The notes beneath the pieces are model-generated. The model searched no databases, was not told where the DNA came from, and saw nothing but the letters and a program-made list of their open reading frames with translations. This document shows, in pieces, positions 1 through 7,884 of a stretch of DNA of 36,233 nt. The translations under genes and the position numbers were made by a program. The stretch is taken from NCBI GenBank assembly GCA_947628315.1, contig CANQZJ010000019.1:1-36233 (forward strand), read 5' to 3'. The stretch's first letter is position 1. Every line of letters starts with the position of its first letter. The stretch comes from an uncultured Oscillospiraceae bacterium. GTDB taxonomy: Bacteria > Bacillota > Clostridia > Oscillospirales > Oscillospiraceae.

Positions 1-111
1 ATGAAGATCTCCGGCGGCGAGGCGGACACCGAGCGGATGGCGAAGGTGCTGCTGGACGAGTTCCGCTCCGGAAAGCTGGGCCGGTTCACCCTGGAGACGC
101 CGGAGGAGTAA
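1..111 (+). CDS. rbgA: Ribosome biogenesis GTPase RbgA (YlqF), C-terminal end only
   Basis: Only the last 36 codons are in the window; the rest lies upstream, so the ATG at position 1 is probably an internal methionine. The visible peptide has a helix followed by LLDEFRSGKLGRFTLE, which matches the C-terminal tail of RbgA, the circularly permuted GTPase needed for late 50S ribosomal subunit assembly. The next gene is rnhB, 13 bases downstream, and ylqF-rnhB is the order known in Bacillus and many other Bacillota. The call rests on this short tail and the neighbour; no GTPase motif is visible. Confidence 0.75.
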   Translation: MKISGGEADTERMAKVLLDEFRSGKLGRFTLETPEE

Positions 112-124
112 GGAGGGGTTCCCC

Positions 125-730
125 ATGCCCGACTACAAGATCGAACAGGCGGCCCGGTCGAAGGGATATTCCCTGATCTGCGGCTGCGACGAGGCGGGGG
201 CCGGCCCCCTGGCGGGGCGGGTATACGCCGCCGCCGTCATCCTGCCGGAGGGGTTGGAGCTGCCCGGCCTCAACGACTCCAAGCAGCTCACCGAGAAAAA
301 GCGGGAGGCGCTGTTTCCCATCATTCAGGAGAGAGCCGTGGCCTGGGCGGTGGCATACGTGGAGGCGGAGGAGATCGACGCCACCGACATATTGAGCTGC
401 CGCATGAAGGCCATGCAGCTGGCCATCGACCGGCTGGATCCCCAGCCGGACTATGCCCTCATCGACGGCAGCCGGGATCACGGCAAGCAATTCGCCATCA
501 CCACGCCCCACGAATGCGTTGTAAAGGGGGATTCCCTGTCAGCGTCTATCGCGGCGGCGTCCATCCTGGCAAAGGTGAGCCGTGACCGGTACATGGCGGA
601 GATGGCTGCCCTCTACCCCCGGTACGAGTTTGAAAAGCACAAGGGCTATGGCACAAAACGGCACATGGAGCTGCTCCGGCAGTTTGGGCCCTCGCCCATC
701 CACCGCCGGACGTTTTTGAAAAAGTTATGA
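125..730 (+). CDS. rnhB: Ribonuclease HII
   Basis: Cleaves RNA in RNA-DNA hybrids and at single ribonucleotides embedded in DNA; a cytoplasmic, metal-dependent enzyme. The 201 residues match the usual length. Catalytic acids are visible: D22 and E23 in CDEAGAGPLAG, D114 in ALIDG and D136 in VVKGD, followed by the family signature ASILAKVSRD. The start is the ATG behind AAGGAGGGG at 110-118. The last four bases overlap the start of yraN (ATGA), so the two are probably translationally coupled. One oddity: the conserved Gly-Arg-Gly motif that senses the 2'-OH at the junction reads Gly-Ala-Gly (A26). Family assignment is secure; the effect of this change is unknown. Confidence 0.95.
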   Translation: MPDYKIEQAARSKGYSLICGCDEAGAGPLAGRVYAAAVILPEGLELPGLNDSKQLTEKKREALFPIIQERAVAWAVAYVEAEEIDATDILSCRMKAMQLAIDRLDPQPDYALIDGSRDHGKQFAITTPHECVVKGDSLSASIAAASILAKVSRDRYMAEMAALYPRYEFEKHKGYGTKRHMELLRQFGPSPIHRRTFLKKL

Positions 731-1119
731 GCGGCGAGACAAAAAAGCCCGCGGGCGGCGCCCAGGCCAAAGTCAAGGGCAATTACGGAGAGCGCCTGGT
801 CGCCTCCGCCATGGAGGACAGAGGCTGGACGATCCTGGAGCGCAACTTCCACAGCCGCTTCGGGGAGATCGACCTGATCGCCCGGGGCGCGGAGTACATC
901 GTCTTCGTGGAGGTCAAGCTCCGCAAGAGCCGGCGCTTTGCCGAGGCGCGGGAGTTCGTCACCCGGGACAAGCAGCGCAAGCTGAAGGCCACGGCGGAAT
1001 GGTATCTGTCCACCCACCCCAGCAGGCTCCAGCCCCGGTTCGATGTGGCGGAGGTCTACGCGCCGGACGGGGCCAAAACGGAACAGCCCGACATACGCTA
1101 TTACCAGAACGCGTTTTAG
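727..1119 (+). CDS. YraN/UPF0102 family nuclease-fold protein
   Basis: A 130-residue protein of the UPF0102 (YraN) family, which has the restriction-endonuclease-like fold and is often encoded next to rnhB, as here. Visible family marks are GNYGERLVASAMEDRGW near residue 20, the core RFGEIDLIAR, and VFVEVKLRKS, which supplies the D...ExK type active-site pattern. The C-terminal half holds the usual RFDVAEVY strand. The start overlaps the rnhB stop by four bases. The role is poorly defined in the family; a DNA-processing nuclease role is inferred from fold and neighbourhood only. The first 15 residues are polar and probably disordered. Confidence 0.9.
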   Translation: MSGETKKPAGGAQAKVKGNYGERLVASAMEDRGWTILERNFHSRFGEIDLIARGAEYIVFVEVKLRKSRRFAEAREFVTRDKQRKLKATAEWYLSTHPSRLQPRFDVAEVYAPDGAKTEQPDIRYYQNAF

Positions 1120-1130
1120 GGGGACTGAGT

Positions 1131-2051
1131 ATGGGTAAGATCCCGGTGTTCGACGCCCACTGCGACACCATCTCCCGATGTCTGCACACGGGGGAGGGGC
1201 TGGCGTCCAACGGCGGCATGGTCTCACTGGAGAAAACAGAGCCGGTCTTTGACCGTTACTGCCAGCTGTTCGCCCTGTTCGCCGCCGGCGACGGGGCAGA
1301 GGGGAAGTATCAGCCTCTGCTGGACTGCTTTAAGGCCCAGATGGCCGCCAACGCTGACCACATCGTCCGGTGCCGCACCGCCGGGGACGTCGAGGCCGCC
1401 CACAGATCGGGCAAAGCGGCGGCGTTCCTGTCGGTGGAGGGGGCGGAGCTGCTGGGCTGCGACCCCGCCCGGCTGGACGGGGCCGCGGCGGAGGGCGTGG
1501 TGGCCGTCAACCTGACCTGGAACCACGCCAACGCCCTGTCCGGCTCCCATAAGGATCACCCGGAGCGGGGCCTGACCCCTCTCGGCAGGCAGTTCGCCGC
1601 CAGGATGGAGGACTTACATATCCTCATCGACGTGTCCCATCTGTCGGAGCCGGGGTTCTGGGATGTGGCGGAACAGGCGCGGAAGCCCTTTATTGCCAGC
1701 CACTCCAACGCAAAATCGGTCTGGGATCACACAAGGAACTTGACGGATGAACAAATAACTGCGATAATAAATATTCAGGGTATCGTCGGCATGAACTTCT
1801 TTACGGACTTCGTGGGCGGCTCCCTGGATCTGGACGCTGTCCGCGCCCACCTGGATCACATCCTTGAACTGGGCGGAGAGCGCGTTCTCGCCCTGGGCGG
1901 CGACTGGGACGGCTGTGACACGATCCGTGATCTGCCCGCCATCGACGCGCTGCCCCGGCTGTACGACCATCTTCTATGCCACGGGTACTCCGAGACCCTG
2001 GTGCGGGATATCTTTTACAACAATCTGATGAGAGTGGTGACCACGAGATGA
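1131..2051 (+). CDS. Membrane dipeptidase family (M19) zinc peptidase
   Basis: A 306-residue member of the renal/membrane dipeptidase family (peptidase M19), binuclear zinc enzymes that cleave dipeptides, including some with a D-amino acid. Metal-binding motifs are visible: DAHCDT (H10, D12) at the N terminus, SVEG (E103), DVSHLS and SHSN in the second half, then GGDWDG near the end. No signal peptide or membrane segment is seen, so it is likely cytoplasmic. The frame is open further upstream, but the start chosen is the ATG at 1131 behind AGGGGG at 1118-1123, because the family begins just before DAHCDT. Its stop overlaps the thrC start (ATGA). An AT-rich stretch near 1740-1770 carries a near-consensus promoter, listed separately. 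The exact substrate is unknown. Confidence 0.9.
   Translation: MGKIPVFDAHCDTISRCLHTGEGLASNGGMVSLEKTEPVFDRYCQLFALFAAGDGAEGKYQPLLDCFKAQMAANADHIVRCRTAGDVEAAHRSGKAAAFLSVEGAELLGCDPARLDGAAAEGVVAVNLTWNHANALSGSHKDHPERGLTPLGRQFAARMEDLHILIDVSHLSEPGFWDVAEQARKPFIASHSNAKSVWDHTRNLTDEQITAIINIQGIVGMNFFTDFVGGSLDLDAVRAHLDHILELGGERVLALGGDWDGCDTIRDLPAIDALPRLYDHLLCHGYSETLVRDIFYNNLMRVVTTR
1740..1768 (+). promoter_or_regulatory. Putative internal sigma-A promoter ahead of thrC
   Basis: Inside the dipeptidase gene, TTGACG (1740-1745) and GATAAT (1763-1768) are separated by exactly 17 bp. The surrounding codons use ATA, AAT and ATT, rare choices in this GC-rich window, which suggests the bases are kept for a reason other than the protein. 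It would start transcription about 270 bp upstream of thrC, which has no intergenic promoter of its own. Chance cannot be excluded. Confidence 0.4.
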
Positions 2052-3535
2052 ATTATGTGAGCACGCGGAACAAAGACCTGCGGATGACCCCCGCCCAGGC
2101 CATCGTCAAGGGCCTGGCTCCCGACGGCGGCCTGATGACCCCGGGCGTGATCCCCCGTCTGCCGGCCAACGCCATGGAGACCATGAAGGATATGTCCTAC
2201 CGCCAGCGGGTGGTGTATATCCTCAACAGCTATCTGGAGGGCTTTTCCAGCTCGGAGCTGAACAACTACGCGTCGGCGGCCTACGGCGGCGAGCGCTTCA
2301 GCGACCCGGACGTGGCCCCTGTCATGCAGATCGACGGCACGACCTACTGCATGGAGCTGTGGCACGGCCCCACCTGCGCCTTCAAGGATATGGCGCTCCA
2401 GATGCTGCCCCATCTGCTGTCCGCCTCCCTGGGCAAAAGCGACGAGAAGAAGTCCGCCTGCATCCTGGTGGCCACCTCCGGCGACACCGGCAAGGCCGCC
2501 CTGGAGGGCTTCCGGGACGTGGATCGCACCAGGATCCTGGTGTTCTATCCCAAGGACGGCGTGTCCGAGATCCAGGAACTGCAGATGGTCACCCAGGAGG
2601 GCGGCAACGTGGGCGTCTGCTCCGTGGTGGGCAACTTTGACGACGCCCAGTCCGGCGTGAAGGCCCTCTTTTCCGACAAGCGCCTGGCGGACGAACTGGC
2701 CCAGCGGGGCTGGTTCCTGTCCTCCGCCAACTCCATCAACTGGGGGCGTGTACTGCCCCAGATCGTCTACTACGCCTCCGCCTACTGCGACCTGCTCCGG
2801 GCGGGCGCCGTCGGGAAGGGACAGGCCGTCAACTTCTGTGTGCCCACCGGCAACTTCGGCAACATTCTGGCGGGCTATTACGCCAAGCTGATGGGGGTGC
2901 CCATCAAGAAGCTGATCTGCGCCTCCAACTCCAACAACGTGCTCACCGACTTCATCAACTCCGGCGTGTACGACCGCAACCGCCCCCTGCACAACACCAT
3001 CTCGCCCTCCATGGACATCCTCATCTCCAGCAACCTGGAGCGCCTGCTGTTCGAGCTGTCCGGCCGGGACGACAAGCTGGTTGCCGACTACATGGCCCAG
3101 CTCAGCGAAAACGGCACCTACCGGGTGGAGCCCGCCCTGCGGGATCGCATCCAGAAGCAGTTTTACGCCGGCTATACCGATGAGGATCAGACAAAAGCCG
3201 CCATCGCAGAGATGTGGAAGGAGCACAGCTACCTGATCGACCCCCACACCGCCGTGGCATTCCACGTGCTGGAGCAGTACCGCGCGGAGACCGGCGACGA
3301 CACCCCTACTGTGGTGGTGTCCACCGCCAGCGCCTTCAAGTTCTGCGACAGCGTGCTGGACGCCCTGGGCGTGCGGGCTCCCAAGAAGGGCCTGGCGGCG
3401 CTGGATCAGCTGTCCGACATCACCGGCGTGGAGGTGCCCGCTCCGCTGGCGCGGCTGAAGGATCGCCAGGTGCGGTTCAACGCCGTGGTGGAGAAGAAGG
3501 ACATGGAGATCCCCGTCCAGGCGTTTCTGGCCTGA
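2048..3535 (+). CDS. thrC: Threonine synthase
   Basis: Pyridoxal-phosphate enzyme that converts O-phosphohomoserine and water into threonine and phosphate, the last step of threonine biosynthesis. The 495 residues fit the longer, E. coli/yeast-like class. Family marks: YVSTRN at the N terminus, APDGGLMTP, and the PLP-binding lysine K113 in HGPTCAFKDMALQ. SGDTGKAALEGF follows, and PTGNFGN forms the phosphate cup. The start overlaps the dipeptidase stop (ATGA) and has only a weak Shine-Dalgarno, so translational coupling is likely. No hom or thrB is next to it. It may also be served by the internal promoter at 1740-1768. Confidence 0.95.
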   Translation: MNYVSTRNKDLRMTPAQAIVKGLAPDGGLMTPGVIPRLPANAMETMKDMSYRQRVVYILNSYLEGFSSSELNNYASAAYGGERFSDPDVAPVMQIDGTTYCMELWHGPTCAFKDMALQMLPHLLSASLGKSDEKKSACILVATSGDTGKAALEGFRDVDRTRILVFYPKDGVSEIQELQMVTQEGGNVGVCSVVGNFDDAQSGVKALFSDKRLADELAQRGWFLSSANSINWGRVLPQIVYYASAYCDLLRAGAVGKGQAVNFCVPTGNFGNILAGYYAKLMGVPIKKLICASNSNNVLTDFINSGVYDRNRPLHNTISPSMDILISSNLERLLFELSGRDDKLVADYMAQLSENGTYRVEPALRDRIQKQFYAGYTDEDQTKAAIAEMWKEHSYLIDPHTAVAFHVLEQYRAETGDDTPTVVVSTASAFKFCDSVLDALGVRAPKKGLAALDQLSDITGVEVPAPLARLKDRQVRFNAVVEKKDMEIPVQAFLA

Positions 3536-3554
3536 CCGCCCGTGAGGTGACGGA

Positions 3555-4244
3555 ATGGCTCTGTACGCCATCGGCGACACCCACCTGGCGCTGGGGACGC
3601 CGGACAAGTCCATGGAGGTGTTCGGCGCCGGCTGGGAGAACTATGTGGATCGTCTCCGGGAGGGTTTTAGCCCGGTGGACGACTCCGACACGGTGATCCT
3701 CTGCGGCGATCTGTCCTGGGGCATGGATCTGGAGGGCGCCAGGGAGGATTTCGCCTTTCTCGACAGCCTGCCGGGGGAAAAATGGATCGTCAAGGGCAAC
3801 CACGACTACTGGTGGAACACCGCCGCCAAGATGAACGCCTTTTTTGCCGCCAACGGCTTTGCAAAGCTCCACATCCTCCACAACAACTGCGCCTTTTACG
3901 GAGAGACCGCCCTCTGCGGCACCCGGGGCTGGTTCTTTGAGGAGAACGGCACCCCCCACTGGGAGAAGATCTTCAACCGGGAGCTGATCCGGCTGGAGGC
4001 GTCCCTCAAGGCGGCGGGGGAGGCGGAGAAGCTGTGCTTTCTCCACTACCCGCCCCTGTATAAGGGCTACCGGTGCGGGGAGATCATCGCCCTGCTGGAG
4101 CGGTACGGCGTGAAGACCTGCTGCTACGGCCATCTCCACGGCCCCAGCCACCGCCTGGCGGTGGAGGGAGAGCAGAACGGAGTGGACTATCAGCTGGTGT
4201 CGGCGGATTTTGTCGGATTCCGGCCGAAAAAAATCATGGATTAG
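3555..4244 (+). CDS. Calcineurin-like metallophosphoesterase
   Basis: A 229-residue cytoplasmic phosphoesterase of the calcineurin-like superfamily, similar to the COG1768 group. The metal-binding motifs appear in the standard order: AIGDTHLA at residues 5-12, LCGDLSWGMD, VKGNHDYWWN, LHYPP and GHLHG near the C terminus. It contains no extra domain and no secretion signal. The start is the ATG behind GTGAGGTGA, 19 bases after thrC. The substrate cannot be read from the sequence; nothing in the context links it to threonine synthesis. It ends just before the tig promoter. Confidence 0.85.
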   Translation: MALYAIGDTHLALGTPDKSMEVFGAGWENYVDRLREGFSPVDDSDTVILCGDLSWGMDLEGAREDFAFLDSLPGEKWIVKGNHDYWWNTAAKMNAFFAANGFAKLHILHNNCAFYGETALCGTRGWFFEENGTPHWEKIFNRELIRLEASLKAAGEAEKLCFLHYPPLYKGYRCGEIIALLERYGVKTCCYGHLHGPSHRLAVEGEQNGVDYQLVSADFVGFRPKKIMD

Positions 4245-4256
4245 CGAAAAAAACAG

Positions 4257-4285
4257 TGGAAATTTTTCCGCTCATCTGATAGAAT
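4257..4285 (+). promoter_or_regulatory. Putative sigma-A promoter of tig
   Basis: TGGAAA (4257-4262, 4 of 6 matches to TTGACA) and TAGAAT (4280-4285, 5 of 6 to TATAAT) with a 17-bp spacer, in an AT-rich gap between the phosphoesterase and tig. The inferred start near 4292 would give a leader of about 50 bases ending in the GGGAGGAAACC ribosome-binding site at 4327-4337. Confidence 0.55.
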
Positions 4286-4341
4286 ATCCTGGCGATTTAG
4301 AAAGAAGGCTCTGCGAGGGCCGATTTGGGAGGAAACCAACC

Positions 4342-5784
4342 ATGAACATCAAGAGCAACGAGAAGAAAGAGAACAGCGCTTACGAGCTGGTCATCGAGGT
4401 GGGGGCCGCCGAGTTCCAGGCCGCCATCGACAAGGTGTACAACCGGCAGAAGAAGAGCATCTCCATCCCCGGCTTCCGCAAGGGCAAGGTGCCCCGCAGG
4501 ATGGTGGAGAAGTTCTACGGCGAGAGCGTGTTCTATGAGGACGCCATCTCCGAGGCCTATCCCGACGCCTATGAGGCCGCGCTGAAAGAGGCCGGCATCG
4601 ACCCCGTGGCCTATCCCCAGCTGGAAGTGCTGGAGGTGGGCAAGGACGGCTTCACCTTCAAGGCCACCGTCACCGTGCGCCCCGAAACCTCCATCAAGGA
4701 CTACAAGGGCCTGTCCGTGCCCAAGACCGAGGTGAAGGTCACCGACGCCGACGTCGAGAACGAGCTGAAGCCCTACATCGACCGGGCCTCCCGCCTGGTG
4801 AGCGTGGAGCGCAAGGCCAAAAAGGGCGACATCGCGGTCATCGACTTCGAGGGCTTTAAGGACGGCGTCCCCTTCGACGGCGGCAAGGGCGAGAACTACA
4901 GCCTGGAGCTGGGCTCCGGCTCCTTCGTCCCCGGCTTCGAGGATCAGGTCGTCGGCATGAAGGCCGGCGAGGAGAAGGACATCGACATCACCTTCCCCGA
5001 GAACTACACCCCCGAGCTGGCCGGCGCCGCCGTGGTGTTCAAGGTGAAGGTCAACGAGGTCAAGGAGAAGGAGAAGCCCGAGGTGGACGACGAGTTCGCC
5101 AAGGACGTGTCCGACTTCGACACCCTGGACGAGTTCAAGAAGGATCTGGGCGCGAAGCTGGCCAAGCGCCGCCAGGATCAGGCCGACCGGGACTTCGAGG
5201 AGGCCGTCACCGACGCGCTGATCGAGAAGCTGGAGTGCGATGTGCCCCAGGCCATGGTGGACTACCGCGCCGACAAGATGCTGGAGGACTATGCCAATCA
5301 GGTGCAGTCCCAGGGCATCAAGTTCGACCAATACCTGCAGATGATGGGCATGTCCATGGACATGATGCGGGAGCAGGCCAAGACCGCCGCCGGCCGCAGC
5401 GTCCGCCGTGAGCTGGCCCTGGAGGCCGTGGCTGCCGCCGAGAAGATCGAGGTCACCGACGCCGACGTGGACGCCGAGTACGCCCGCCTGGCCGACCAGT
5501 ACAAGATGGAGCTGGACGCGGTGAAGGCCGCCGTCCCCGCGGAGGACATCAAGAAGGATCTGGCCGCCCGCAAGGCGTTCGACCTGGTGAAGGATTCCGC
5601 CAAGCCCGCCAAAAAGACGGCCAAAAAGGCCGCCAAGGCCGAGGAGAAGGCCGAGAAGGACGAGGCCAAGGAGACCAAAAAGACCGTGAAGAAGGCCGCC
5701 AAGGCCGCCGAGAAGGACGCCGAGGGCGAGGAGAAGCCCAAAAAGCGCGCCGCCAAGAAAAAGGCCGAGGAGAAGGCGGAGTAA
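4342..5784 (+). CDS. tig: Trigger factor, with a Lys/Ala/Glu-rich C-terminal tail
   Basis: Ribosome-bound chaperone and peptidyl-prolyl isomerase that meets nascent chains at the exit tunnel. The ribosome-docking signature GFRKGKVP is at residues 44-51. The FKBP-type isomerase domain covers about 150-245 (GDIAVIDFEGFKDG, SGSFVPGFEDQVVGM). The helical chaperone domain runs to about residue 415. After that comes an extra tail of about 60 residues built from KKAAKA/EEKAEKDE-type repeats ending in KKRAAKKKAEEKAE, which resembles histone H1 tails and is not part of the usual trigger factor. The start is the ATG behind GGGAGGAAACC. The frame continues upstream, but that stretch holds the promoter. 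clpP and clpX follow, the usual protein quality-control grouping. Confidence 0.96.
   Translation: MNIKSNEKKENSAYELVIEVGAAEFQAAIDKVYNRQKKSISIPGFRKGKVPRRMVEKFYGESVFYEDAISEAYPDAYEAALKEAGIDPVAYPQLEVLEVGKDGFTFKATVTVRPETSIKDYKGLSVPKTEVKVTDADVENELKPYIDRASRLVSVERKAKKGDIAVIDFEGFKDGVPFDGGKGENYSLELGSGSFVPGFEDQVVGMKAGEEKDIDITFPENYTPELAGAAVVFKVKVNEVKEKEKPEVDDEFAKDVSDFDTLDEFKKDLGAKLAKRRQDQADRDFEEAVTDALIEKLECDVPQAMVDYRADKMLEDYANQVQSQGIKFDQYLQMMGMSMDMMREQAKTAAGRSVRRELALEAVAAAEKIEVTDADVDAEYARLADQYKMELDAVKAAVPAEDIKKDLAARKAFDLVKDSAKPAKKTAKKAAKAEEKAEKDEAKETKKTVKKAAKAAEKDAEGEEKPKKRAAKKKAEEKAE
5599..5781 (+). repeat. Degenerate low-complexity repeat encoding the trigger factor tail
   Basis: DNA made of repeated AAG, GCC and GAG codons (blocks such as AAAAAGGCCGCCAAGGCC), encoding about 60 residues of Lys, Ala and Glu. 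The units are imperfect, with no fixed period. Such tracts tend to vary in length between strains. Confidence 0.7.
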
Positions 5785-5825
5785 AAAGCCTTTTTGAGAG
5801 AGTGGGAATAGGTTCCTGCCTGACC

Positions 5826-5841
5826 GGGGTATAATGACCCC
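5826..5841 (+). promoter_or_regulatory. Putative clpP promoter -10 region within a small inverted repeat
   Basis: A perfect TATAAT lies at 5830-5835, about 36 bases before the clpP ATG. No convincing -35 hexamer is found at 16-18 bp. The -10 box sits inside GGGGT-(6 bases)-ACCCC (5826-5830 and 5837-5841). No CtsR or CIRCE operator was recognised. Confidence 0.5.
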
Positions 5842-5870
5842 ACCATTTCCCATCGAAAGGAGTTTTTCTT

Positions 5871-6452
5871 ATGAGTTTGGTACCCTACGTAGTGGAGCAG
5901 ACCAGCCGGGGCGAGCGCTCCTATGATATCTTCTCCCGTCTGCTGAACGACCGCATCGTCTTTCTGGGCGAGGAGGTCAACGCCACCACCGCCGCCCTCG
6001 TGGTCGCCCAGCTGCTGTATCTGGAGGCCCAGGATCCCGACAAGGACATCCAGTTCTACATCAACAGCCCCGGCGGCTCCGTCACCGACGGCATGGCCAT
6101 CTACGACACGATGCAGTACATCAAGTGCGACGTGTCCACCATCTGCGTCGGCATGTGCGCCTCCATGGCGGCCTTCCTGCTGTCCGCCGGCGCCAAGGGC
6201 AAGCGCATCGCCCTGCCCAACGCCGAGATCATGATCCACCAGCCCTCCGCCGGCACCCAGGGCCAGATCACCGACATGGCCATCCACCTGAAGCGGCTGG
6301 AGACCATCAAGAAGCGGATGAACGAGATCCTGGCCGCCAACACCGGCAAGAGCGTGGAGGAGGTCACCGCCGCCTGCGAGCGGGACAACTTCATGTCCGC
6401 CGAGGAGGCAAAGGAGTTCGGCCTCATCGACAAGATCATCACCAATCGCTGA
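5871..6452 (+). CDS. clpP: ATP-dependent Clp protease proteolytic subunit
   Basis: Serine protease that forms a 14-subunit barrel and degrades proteins fed in by ClpX or other Clp ATPases. At 193 residues it has the normal length. The catalytic triad is complete: S98 in [12 protein letters not shown]123 in MIHQPSAG and D172 in [11 protein letters not shown]. The N terminus [24 protein letters not shown] is the family standard and begins right after the start codon, with little or no propeptide. The ribosome-binding site GAAAGGAG is at 5855-5862. A -10 box lies upstream and a hairpin follows, with clpX 64 bases downstream. Confidence 0.98.
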   Translation: MSLVPYVVEQTSRGERSYDIFSRLLNDRIVFLGEEVNATTAALVVAQLLYLEAQDPDKDIQFYINSPGGSVTDGMAIYDTMQYIKCDVSTICVGMCASMAAFLLSAGAKGKRIALPNAEIMIHQPSAGTQGQITDMAIHLKRLETIKKRMNEILAANTGKSVEEVTAACERDNFMSAEEAKEFGLIDKIITNR

Positions 6453-6461
6453 TCGACGGGA

Positions 6462-6487
6462 AGAGAGCGGAGGAGACTCCGCTCTTT
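6462..6487 (+). terminator. Hairpin between clpP and clpX (attenuator or processing site)
   Basis: Perfect 9-bp stem AGAGCGGAG / CTCCGCTCT with a GAGA (GNRA) tetraloop at 6464-6485, extendable by a G-T and an A-T pair. Only three T follow before GCCCG, so it is a poor intrinsic terminator. It may attenuate read-through or stabilise the clpP mRNA end. clpX has no other visible promoter. Confidence 0.55.
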
Positions 6488-6516
6488 GCCCGTTTGACCC
6501 GGAAAGGAAGGATCCT

Positions 6517-7830
<1,314 letters not shown>

Positions 7831-7836
7831 CGCTTT

Positions 7837-7864
7837 AGGGGTGGGCGTGAGCCCGCCCCTTTTT
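7837..7864 (+). terminator. Intrinsic terminator after clpX
   Basis: A 10-bp stem, AGGGGTGGGC / GCCCGCCCCT, with one G-T pair and a GTGA tetraloop (7837-7860), runs straight into TTTTT. It lies between clpX and lon. No promoter is seen between it and lon, so termination is probably partial. Confidence 0.8.
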
Positions 7865-7884
7865 CCCCATTGAGGAGGGATATT

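Noticed and set aside
999-1130. Upstream extension of the dipeptidase gene inside yraN
   Set aside because: The extra residues lie in the yraN coding region and precede the normal N-terminal DAHCDT; a good ribosome-binding site precedes 1131.
5783-5796. AAAAAGCCTTTTT after tig as a terminator
   Set aside because: Only weak A-T pairs and almost no loop; too unstable to count.
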